The translations under genes were made by a program, and so were the position numbers. Shown one piece after another: positions 55,179 through 64,000 of a stretch of 64,000 nucleotides of DNA. The stretch is from Berberis thunbergii (Eukaryota > Streptophyta > Magnoliopsida > Ranunculales > Berberidaceae). The DNA is taken from contig QNQO01002082.1 in NCBI GenBank assembly GCA_003290165.1, forward strand, positions 1 to 64,000, in the 5' to 3' direction. The notes beneath the pieces were generated by a model. The model searched no databases. It was given only the letters and a program-made list of their open reading frames with translations, and was not told where the DNA came from. Every line of letters starts with the position of its first letter. Positions within the stretch are counted from its first letter, which is position 1.

Positions 55179-57383
55179 CAAAATATTGTAATAAAATACA
55201 AAAATAATGAATTGGAACACTTATCTAAAAAATATTTATTAAGAATAGTGAAAAAGTACCGGGTATTACAAAGATGAAGACTTTAATTTGAAGAGAACAT
55301 AGACGAAAAACACTACAACACAAATGGTGATAGATAATACGTGACAATAGCATGTTTTTAGAAAGTGTTATGAAAGGGCAGACTTTGCTCAATTGTGAAA
55401 TGCTATCAAATGTTGGGCGGGGAGTAATTCGCTGGAGAGAAACAAAACAGAACATGGAAAGAAGGAAGGAAGGAAGCAGAAGTCGAAGCCAAGTCTCATC
55501 TCCCTCTCCCTCTCCGACTGCTCTCATCTCCCTCACCGTTCTACTCTCCCTCTTCAATCGATCTCCCTCTCTGATTGATCTCCCTGTGCTGTCAACGCCC
55601 AATCTGTTTTGCCGTGCTCTCCCTCTCCAACGTGCTCTACTTCTCACCGTGATCTCCCTCTCTGTTTCAGGTCCCTCATTCTCAACACACTCACTATCTC
55701 TTGCTTTGCTTTCACCGCAAACCCTAACAATTTTTATTTTTTTTTGTATCAGTTTTTGAAGTAATGGATGTTATGGATTGGTAGATTGAAGGCTTTGAAG
55801 GATCAATTTTTTCAGATAGGTAATTGTCAATGTTTTTAGGGGAGAGGAATTGTAATTTTTTATTTTTTTCCTCTTTGGTTTCGTTATGAATTGCATTTTT
55901 GATGTTTGAGGCATTTTTGTTGTTTTTTTTAATCTTAGAAAATGAGTTACTTTTGAGTTGGGGATTTACATACTTACCAAGGACTGCATTCCTAATTTGC
56001 TTGATGCATTTTGCTTCGGTTGGAAGATGATGGGAACTTTTATAAAGTCTGATAGGCAGAGAATGTTGTGGGAAATGTTCTAAAATTCTAATTTGTGCAT
56101 GATAATATTCAATAGTTGTGCCCTTTAATTTATTGATAATATTTTAGACTTTTTAAATTCAGTACAGTACCTGCAAAAATGCTTTTTAGTTTGAGCTTTG
56201 GTGGTATTGATGAAATACATGACGGAATTAGAACTCTAGATGTCTAAATAAACAGTAATGTAATAATTTCTATGGTATAGGCTGAACTCTTTTGTTCTAA
56301 TGGCATGGCATTGTAGTGAGAGTTTTTTGTTGTTGGAATAGATTGTTCATATATTCTTTTCCTTGTGTTTTATAGTATTGTATCTATATCTACTTGTTTG
56401 TTCAGTTAGAGTGTTGGAAGATGTTGAGAATAGTTTCATTCTATATTTTGGGCATTCATGAGTAGGTTAGAGGATGGGAGGAATCCTTCATATCTTTGCC
56501 ATGATTTTAATGCTTTTTGATAGTGGCATGATTCTCTGCTTTTCCATTTCTTGATTAATTAAGGCTTTTTTTATTGTAAGATATGTTGGCACATATAAGT
56601 TGTAGGTGTTGTTGATAACCTAGATGATGTATTAACTAATGTGGTACAGTGACATTGTTTTGGCTCAAATGATTCTAAGTGACTATTGTCACTTTCATTT
56701 GGAAAGAGAATTATGTGTAATTCCTTCCTCGGTTATTTGAGATATTATTATACTGATTTACGAAAGAGGGGTGCTATTAAGTGCATTATGAAATGAGAAA
56801 AATGGCTCATGTTCTTTTGTGTAATATAGGTTATTTGATTTTGTTATTTGAATTAGATATTATTTTTTTTAAATCATTTGGCTTGTCCATAGTAAATCTT
56901 GAGTAGTATTAGGATTTGGGTTAGAGTTTTGTTTTACCTAAATAGACCCAAATCTTTATAGTGTAAGTTTTTAGAAGCAATTGAAATTGAGTTTTGAAGC
57001 TTTGTCTACAAGCTTAGGTTGTTTTATCTGCTTCTGCTAGTTTCCAACATTTTATTAGTGACACATGTTTTTCAAATTTGTGATGATGATCGTGTTCCTA
57101 GTTCTTACTGTTGGGTGTATGTATGTTAGGTTTATTTGTATTAAACATGACCACTGGTGTACACGCTGTAATGCTAATGTTGTGGTTGGATTTATTTTGC
57201 CAGAAAGGAATTATTTTTAAACATTATTGTTTTTTAAATGGTTGAAAATCTTTCTTGAACTTAGTTTATCAGAAAAAAAAAGGAGACTAAAACTACTTAG
57301 TTTCATACACTTATTGTCATTTCTCCTTTTGGTTGTGTTTACTGATGTAGCATTTTGATGGCTTTTTCTTTGTACCATGCACA
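55179..57383. other. Region with a CT-rich stretch, no identified gene
   Basis: Bases 55490-55690 are rich in ATCTCCCTCTC-type words and could be the leader of an unrecognised transcript. The following 1.7 kb is T-rich and intron-like. The 135-codon frame at 55352-55759 is a by-product of the CT-rich stretch. Confidence 0.35.
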
Positions 57384-58576
57384 GGTTTTATGGCTGCAAT
57401 GGGAAGTAGGGAACCACCTGGCTGGTAATCTTTGTTTACGTGTTTCTTTTATCAATAAAACTGCAATGAAAAAAGAAGAGGGTGTATATTGATATTCATT
57501 CAAAAGAAGAAAACTAAAATGGCTAGAATATAATAGGCAGATTATAGGTGAAACCAACATGGCTAGGGTATAGATTTTTGTTTAGTGACGAAGGAAGAAA
57601 ATTGTAAATATGGTATGTTGAAAATTCTATAAAATACAGAACATTTTATAATCTATAGTTTTATCTTGGATTTTTTTTCCACCTTCCTCCCATACATAAG
57701 AAGATATTCTTAAAGTATATATCGTCATGTTTTTCAAAGACGGTGACTTTGATTTTTATGTTTAGTCAATGAAAAAGATTTTGTAATTAAAGTGAATTTT
57801 CTATAGATGATTATTATTACATAGAAAATACTCTTCTAAACTTAATAAGATTGTTTGCTTCTTCTCTTGAGAGATTTTCTTTCGTTTTCAAGTATTGCTT
57901 CCTTGTTAGTTTTCTCTATATACATACAAGAAACTTGAACTTTCAATCGTCAATAATGATTTCTAATGTATAACTTCTTTCCCAATTTACACTTTTCTTA
58001 GAAGCATCATCTTCCTTTTTATTTGTATATACTTATCAACTATACCAACCTCTCTTCTTAGAAAATCTCAAATAATCCAAGATAATCTCAAACTTGTGCT
58101 TATGTGATTTTTCTTCCACTAACCTTCTTAGATTTTGATTCCAATATAAGATTTATTTATAATGTGTTAGTAATGACAAATGTAGATTTCCGTAAAATAA
58201 ACGGCACTAGAAAGCAAAATAAAAAAATATTGTTACTCGAGGCGGAGGGTCTTCTGGCTCCCAGAACAATAATATGTCATCAAAGTTTGCTATTTTCAGA
58301 GCAATCTTACATACATTCCAATAGATCAATGATTACATCATGTCTGTTATTCCACAAAACCTCCAATAATAATGTGAACTTCGAATGAGATGTACATAGA
58401 GCCTTTGCCATTGCCACCCATTTGTTTTCATTCAAAATTTAATTGGAACAAAATAAAAAGATTTTTTACCCCACTAGTCTTTTTTTCTCTCTCTCATACT
58501 CACTCTTTGCATCCATCCAAATGATCTCCTTCTCCTTTTCTCTTCTCATTCTGGAACATCAACTCTCTCTGTGTTT
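57384..58576. other. Intron-like region, no identified gene
   Basis: A short segment at about 57384-57421 (after TGCACAG, before GTAATC) could be a small exon with an ATG, but its reading frame does not join in phase to the candidate exon at 58579. Nothing else is seen. Confidence 0.25.
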
Positions 58577-58578
58577 CA

Positions 58579-58629
58579 GGTGTCTTTGATGTTCATGCAA
58601 GATCCAAAGAACTCATCAAACACTACAAG
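58579..58629 (+). CDS. Candidate orphan exon (51 bases)
   Basis: The segment lies between GTGTTTCAG and GTATGATAC, both good splice sites, and one frame reads VFDVHARSKELIKHYK. The composition looks like a conserved protein exon, but I do not recognise the gene and found no neighbouring exon that joins it in phase. It may be a gene fragment. Confidence 0.25.
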
Positions 58630-58639
58630 GTATGATACA

Positions 58640-59414
58640 CATTATTGCTCTTTCACTATTTTTTTTCCATAAGGAATATACATATTATGATTGTGATATA
58701 CTGATAGATATAGTCTTCAGATAGTCGCGAAATATCAAGTAGACATACCTTCCTAAAGCATCTCCTTAATCCTTCCTAATGAAATACTGCTTAGAAGGAT
58801 TTATGCAAAAAAAACATGAAATATGACATACTTTCTTATTGAAATTCGATTTTATATATAACTCAAATTTTTGCAGCATTTCTATCTATGTGCATGAGCT
58901 TAAAATAGGGACACCCTAAGTACAAGTAATTTAGTCTATATCCGAAGAAGAAAAAAAATGTGGTCTCTTGTTTTCTTTTATCTTGAATTTTCTTTATTTA
59001 AAATACATGCTTTGAATTTTGGTTGTGTATAGTGAAAGGGATGATGTTTCATATATCTGTTTCACACTTACGTTGTAGTGTTGTCTGAATTTAATTTATG
59101 TCTTTGTGTTTAAACAAATGTGAGCATGACATAGCTTTCTGTAGAAACCATAGGATTTATGGGTCAATCTTTCGAAAACAAAGTATGTTTAGTCTGGCAA
59201 ATTCTCGGTCTGCCACCAAAGTATGTTTTCTTCTTCAGTCATTCGTTGAAGTTCTCAGTTTTAATTCATCCATGATCTGGCTGAAGGTTGTTGAATTTAA
59301 TGGATATGATGTATTTGTGTGATGAAAAATGATATAGTGTCTTCATGTGATAGAAAACTAGGTATGTTCAGCAATATTCAATCACTTCCATCATAAAGAA
59401 CAAATGTTTTTTTT
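58640..59414. other. Region without a recognised feature
   Basis: AT-rich sequence up to the approximate LTR start of the last element. The 74-codon frame at 59098 has no known motif. Confidence 0.35.
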
Positions 59415-59939
59415 TGTAGGGTGCGCCCGGCCCATGCAGTAGTGCAACACATGGGCGACTGTCAGGACTAGTACTGTTGGTCAGGTAAAACCAAGGTCAG
59501 AGGCATTTCAAGACTTTCCTAATGGTCTCAAAACTCAATGTTCCCTTTTGAAAAGTGCCCAAATGCTTAGCATCTATATTATAGGGGGAAGGTTTGAGCT
59601 CTTGACTGTGAGGACGTGTTGCCTCCATTGCATAGTCGGGCCAGACTGTACCGCTAGCATTTTTATTGTTTTCTTTGCATTGCTTTCCAACTTCAAACTT
59701 GTATTTCCATCGATCGATAGCATCGAACTAGTCTTGAGCAACGTCCTTCCGAACGTTCCTTCCCATTGTAATCTATTGAATGTGAATGAGAGTTTTTACT
59801 AACTATTGTGCATTATTATATTTTCTACAGATTGATATTGTGCATTCTCAAGTTAATATTTGTGCCCGTCAAAGTAACTACTCATAGGCTTACTAGTGAA
59901 TTGGATAGCTAGTGTCGCACAGATTACTAGTCCGTGACA
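59415..59939 (+). repeat. 5' LTR of the last Ty3/gypsy element (start approximate)
   Basis: The end is fixed by CCGTGACA just before the primer site. The start is placed at TGTAGGGTGCGCCC but TGCGCCCGG, seven bases on, is possible. CTATATTATAGG near 59573 may be the TATA box. The partner LTR is outside the window. Confidence 0.55.
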
Positions 59940-59941
59940 GT

Positions 59942-59954
59942 TGGTATCAGAGCC
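59942..59954 (+). other. Primer binding site, initiator tRNA-Met
   Basis: TGGTATCAGAGCC, two bases after the LTR, is complementary to the 3' end of plant initiator tRNA-Met. Confidence 0.9.
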
Positions 59955-59966
59955 AGAGCTTGTTGA

Positions 59967-60206
59967 ATGCAAACCAGGATGCAGGAACTAAATGAGCGCC
60001 TTAGCGCTATGGAGGAACGACAGGCTAGTCGAATGCATAGACTAGAAAGCAGAATGGACCAGTTGAACACTTTGGGAGAACAAATTAGTCGGTTGGATGG
60101 ACTCTTTTCACTGGCAGACAGAGTGGATTCGCTAGCTGAGCACGTTGATAACTTAGAGGGCGGACAGTCGCTATGGAAGAGTCGCCTCACCCCACAGCTT
60201 AGGTGA
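59967..60206 (+). CDS. Short coiled-coil frame before gag
   Basis: A 79-codon frame of heptad-like repeats ([40 protein letters not shown]). Such coiled coils occur at the start of some plant gypsy gag proteins. Its stop overlaps the next start as TGATG at 60204-60208, with a change of reading frame. It may be the true gag N-terminus separated by a frame change, or a small separate product. Which one cannot be told from this copy. Confidence 0.6.
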   Translation: MQTRMQELNERLSAMEERQASRMHRLESRMDQLNTLGEQISRLDGLFSLADRVDSLAEHVDNLEGGQSLWKSRLTPQLR

Positions 60207-63200
60207 TGAGTGACTTCCAATTACAGTTGGAGGACTTATTTGCAAGGGTTGGCTTGCTTACTAAGGCCACAGGGACGACTGATCACCATAGGATGAAAGT
60301 GCCCGAGCCAAAGTCGTATGCTGGGGCACGAGATGGGAAGGAGTTAGAGAACTTCTTGTTTGATCTGGAGCAGTATTTTCGTGCGGTGAACCCCGAATCC
60401 GAAGAAGCCAAGGTTACCATGGCGACCATGTACTTAGCAGGTGATGCAAAACTATGGTGGAGAACCAAATATGCAGATATGGAAGAAGGTCACATCCTTA
60501 TTAGAACTTGGGCAGACCTCAAGAAGGAACTCAGAAATCAATTTTTGCCTACGAACACTGATTTCTTAACAAGGAGGAAGCTCCACACCATCAAACGGAC
60601 AGGCAATATTCGAGACTATGTCCGACAATTCTCAACTTGCTTGCTAGATATTCGAGACATGTCTGAGAAGGACAAAGTTTTCTGTTTCATGGAACAAGCT
60701 CAGCCGCTTCTACAAGCAGAATTGCAAAGGCAGAAGGTGACAGATATTATAAGTGCTATTGCGGCAGCAGAAAGGTTTAGCGATTATATGCCCATGACTG
60801 GATCCACTTCACTCAATCACTCCACAGCTAGAACTGGCAGTACCAATTCAAGCTCAGGGTCGAATGCTCGCTCACCTCACCAAAACTGGGGAAACTCAAG
60901 TCAGAACCGAGTAAACTACAATTCCCGGCTGTCCAACCAGAATTGGAGTTCCAACAAAAATTGGAATGTCAGCTCTAGCAACTCAAATTACAACAACAAA
61001 GGAGGGCAAAACTACTCTGGGCAGTGGAGACCATCTGCCCCTGCCCCATGCATTCTTTGCAATAGTAGGGATCACCCCACAGGCAAATGTCCATCCAAAC
61101 CAGCTCTACACTCATTGATGTCCTTGCTTCAAGTAGAACCTTCTAACTCGACCGCATCGAGCTCGAACCCCACCAACAGTGAGACCTCCCAGATGGGAGC
61201 TCTACGCAAGCTCAATGTTGTCAAAGGAGAAATGTATGAGCACCCACACAAGAAGGCTTTGCAATACATCGACATCACTATCAATGGGTTCCCTTCCCAA
61301 ACATTGTTGGATTCCGGAGCGACAGACAATTTTATTGCCCCAGATGAAGCTAGACGTGTGGGTCTGAACTTAAAAGGAGATGTGGGTAAGTTGAAAGTTG
61401 TCAACTCTGAGGCAATCTCTATTAATGGTATGGCTAGAGCTGTGCCACTACAGGTTGGTCCATGGGAAGGAAGATCAAACTTCTTGGCCGTTTCACTTGA
61501 TGATTTTAAGGTGATTCTTGGCCAAGAATTCTTCCGAGGAGCTGCAGCAGGACCATTACCTTTCATGGACTCCTTGGGGTTTTTCGGACCCAGACTACGC
61601 ATTGTACCAACCTCAATTCGACCAACAACTCATGATAGAATATTGTCGGCGCTCCAAGTCAAGAGAGGCTTGGCCAAAAGAGAAGATACATACTTAGCTG
61701 TGGCAAAGCTAGAGATGGAAGATGATACTAGCAAAATCCCTGAGGAAGTTGCCCAAGTTATTGCTGACTTCAGCGAAGTGATGACGAATGAATTTCTAAA
61801 GAATCTACCTCCCAGAAGGCTCATTGATCACGAAATTGAGTTAGTCCCTGGTGCCAAGCCACCCGCACGTAGTCCATATCGCATGAGCCCTCCAGAGCTG
61901 ACCGAATTGAGAACACAACTAGATGGCTTGTTGGAGTCGGGATTCATTCGGCCCTCTAAAGCACCTTATGGGGCACCTGTTCTTTTTCAGCGGAAACATG
62001 ATGGCAGTCTTCGCCTTTATGTTGATTATAAAGCCTTGAACAAAGTCACTATAAAGAACAAATACCCGCTGCCGCTCATTGCAGACTTATTCGACCAACT
62101 TGGATCCGCCAGATACTTCACAAAACTCGACTTGAGATCAGGTTACCATCAGGTCCGCATTGCTGCTGGTGACAAACCCAAAACTGCTTGTTCTACTAGA
62201 TATGGGTCATATGAGTTCCTAGTAATGCCCTTCGGCTTGACCAATGCTCCAACTACATTTTGCACCCTTATGAATGGCCTGTTCCGTCACCTTCTGGACA
62301 AGTCTGTGGTTGTCTATCTTGACGACATTGTGGTTTATAGTGGAACTATAAAAGAACACCTACATCATTTGCGAGAAGTGTTCTAAATCCTTAGGGATAA
62401 TCATCTCTTTGTCAAGAAGGAAAAGTGCTCATTCGGCTAGACCCAGATCAATTTCTTAGGTCATGTTATTGGCAATGGCAAGATTCTGATGGACATGGAG
62501 AAAGTCAAGGCAATCCATGATTGGAACTCTCCTAAGAACGTGTCTCAACTACGTTCTTTCCTTGGACTCGCAAACTATTATCGTCGCTTCATAAGGAACT
62601 ACTCTAAGAGAGCTGTTGCCCTGACAAATTTGTTGAAACAAGACCGAACATGGGAATGGGATAGGCAGTGTGAAGCTTCATTCCAAGACTTGAAATTGGC
62701 CGTGATGAAAGATCCAGTATTGGCCTTGCCAGACATCACCAAGCCCTTTGAAGTACAAATAAATGCATCTGATTATGCCTTAGGGAGAGTTTTACTTCAA
62801 GATGGTCACCCGGTAGCATATGAGAGTCGAAAGTTGAATGATACAGAGTCTCGTTACTCAGCTCAGGAAAAGGAATTGCTAGCCATTGTACATTGTTTAC
62901 GGGTGTGGAGACACTACTCTTGGGATCTCAAGTCCTTGTTAAAACGGATAATGCTGCAGCAAGCCATTACAAAGTTGATCAAGCAGGGCAAAACTCGACG
63001 GTTCTGGATAAAAGATGGAGCAATACTCACAACTGGTAATCGCCTCTATGTTCCGAGAACTTCGGGTTTGAGAAAAGAACTTTTGAGAGAATTCCATGAC
63101 ACCCATTGGGCGGGACATCCAGGCTAGAGACGAACACTTGCATTGTTAGAGAGGGGGTACTATTGGCCACAGATACAAGAGGATGTAAGGGCCTATGTTC

Positions 63201-64000
63201 GAACATGTCTTATATGCCAACAAGATAAGGTTGAAAGAGATCGCCCAGTAGGCTTACTAGAGCCCCTGCCTGCTCCAACTCGTCCTTGGGAAAGTGTTTC
63301 CATGGACTTCATTACGGGGTTACCGAAAGTGGAGGATTTCAGGAGTATCCTTATAGTTGTTGACAGATTCTCAAAGTATGTGACCTTTGTGCCGACCGGA
63401 TTGACTTGCACAGCCGAAGATACGGTGCAATTGTTCCTCAAGCATGTAGTGAAGTATTGGGGACTGCCCGAAAACATTGTTAGCGACCGTGATGCTTCAC
63501 AGGAAAGTTCTGGAAGGAGTTGTTCAAGCTCTTGGGATCCAAACTTAATATGTCGACAAACCAACATCCCCAATCTGATGGACAGACTGAGCGCTTTAAT
63601 TCTATGCTTGAAGAATACCTTCGTCATTTTGTAAGTGCAAACTAGAAAAATTGGGTGGGACTACTTGATGTTGCACAATTCTGTTTCAACTTACAAAAGA
63701 GCTCAGCTACTCATTCCAGCCCCTTTCAGTTGGTTACTGGTCAGCAACCATTGACATCGCATACAGTACTTACCAGATACCAAGGACCCAGCCCAAGAGC
63801 TCTTGAATTTGTCAAAGCCTGGCAGAAAAACATTGAAGTTGCTCAAGCCTATCTTGAGAAAGCCTCCCGTCACATGAAGAAATTGGCTGACAAGAAACGA
63901 CGAATTGATCCTTTTGAAGTCGGGGACTTGGTATTGGTGAAGCTAGATATGTTCAACAAGTATAAAAGGACAGCTAGAGCACACAACAGTCTATTTCGTA
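60206..64000 (+). pseudogene. Gag-pol polyprotein, broken by stops and frameshifts
   Basis: The ATG at 60206 opens a frame that holds the gag core (about 60350-60770), a CCHC knuckle [15 protein letters not shown] (61049 on) and protease with DSGATDNFI (61310). Reverse transcriptase carries [13 protein letters not shown] and YLDD (62315-62326). The frame stops at TAA 62384-62386 and continues in the same frame past TAG 62438-62440. RNase H is cut: after a frame change near 62920 its middle is followed at once by the spacer before integrase. Integrase has an HHCC zinc finger (H..H near 63090-63115, CLICQ), then MDFITGLP, SDRDA and DGQTERF with the D, D and E positions. TAG 63125-63127, a frameshift near 63500 and TAG 63643-63645 break it. 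The enzyme-coding part is dead but young enough to be read easily. Confidence 0.9.

Larger units (their letters stand above)
59415..64000 (+). mobile_element. Ty3/gypsy element with iMet primer site, runs off the window
   Basis: The order is LTR, primer site, a short coiled-coil frame, gag, protease, reverse transcriptase, RNase H and integrase, which is the Ty3/gypsy order. The wording of gag and integrase fits plant chromoviruses near Galadriel/Tntom1 better than Tat or Athila, and the primer differs from theirs. The window ends inside or just after integrase, so a chromodomain and the 3' LTR cannot be seen. Stops and frameshifts show it is not active. Confidence 0.85.

Noticed and set aside
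55352..55759. A 135-codon frame in the CT-rich region
   Set aside because: Low-complexity sequence made of Ser/Leu/Pro runs; no family resemblance and no clear start context.

Overview
This 64 kb window is nuclear DNA of a flowering plant, most likely a eudicot. The evidence is spliced genes with GT-AG introns, a nuclear gene for a chloroplast ribosomal protein, an AP2/ERF transcription factor with an EAR repressor tail, an F-box/kelch pseudogene, and a dense load of plant transposons (Ty3/gypsy Athila- and Tat-like elements and a chromovirus-like one, a TRIM, hAT and Mutator-like elements, a LINE remnant). I cannot name the species.

Region 1-16177 holds the best gene. PRPS20 (chloroplast 30S protein bS20c) has three exons (804-948, 1042-1208, 15950-16177) that join in frame to 179 codons. 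Its second intron is 14.7 kb long because it carries an antisense Athila-like element (2704-10488), a Tat-type solo LTR (11634-12207), a LINE remnant and a MITE cluster. A candidate divergent gene lies at the left edge. Region 16178-20121 holds an ERF repressor gene (18127-18888) whose AP2 domain is intact but whose frame is broken twice before the EAR motif.

Region 20122-22183 is a hAT element with a relative inserted 9 bp from its end. Regions 22946-24650 and 24651-27748 hold truncated element ends and little else.

Region 27749-49739 is the main structure. It is one Tat-lineage element on the minus strand, bounded by LTRs and a perfect 5-bp target duplication (ACTAT), and swollen to 22 kb by insertions: a complete non-autonomous Athila (29439-37881, TSD TGTGG), a solo LTR (37953-39694), a three-LTR TRIM (42429-43407, TSD ATTTG) and a partial Athila-like element (44126 to about 47780). 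The host element keeps a decayed gag, an antisense reading frame like the 'gypsy-type transposon' family, and a minisatellite.

Region 49740-55178 holds an F-box/kelch pseudogene, a probable long LTR, two copies of a hairpin Mutator-like MITE and a hAT element with a perfect 8-bp TSD (53976-55170). Region 55179-59414 has no gene I can identify. From about 59415 to the window end runs a Ty3/gypsy element with an iMet primer site and a gag-pol broken mostly by stops at glutamine codons.

Only PRPS20 and possibly the ERF gene look functional. I found no CRISPR array, rRNA or intact tRNA gene. The value of the window is its nested transposon history and what it did to the host genes. Coordinates and target duplications were read by eye, without alignment software.
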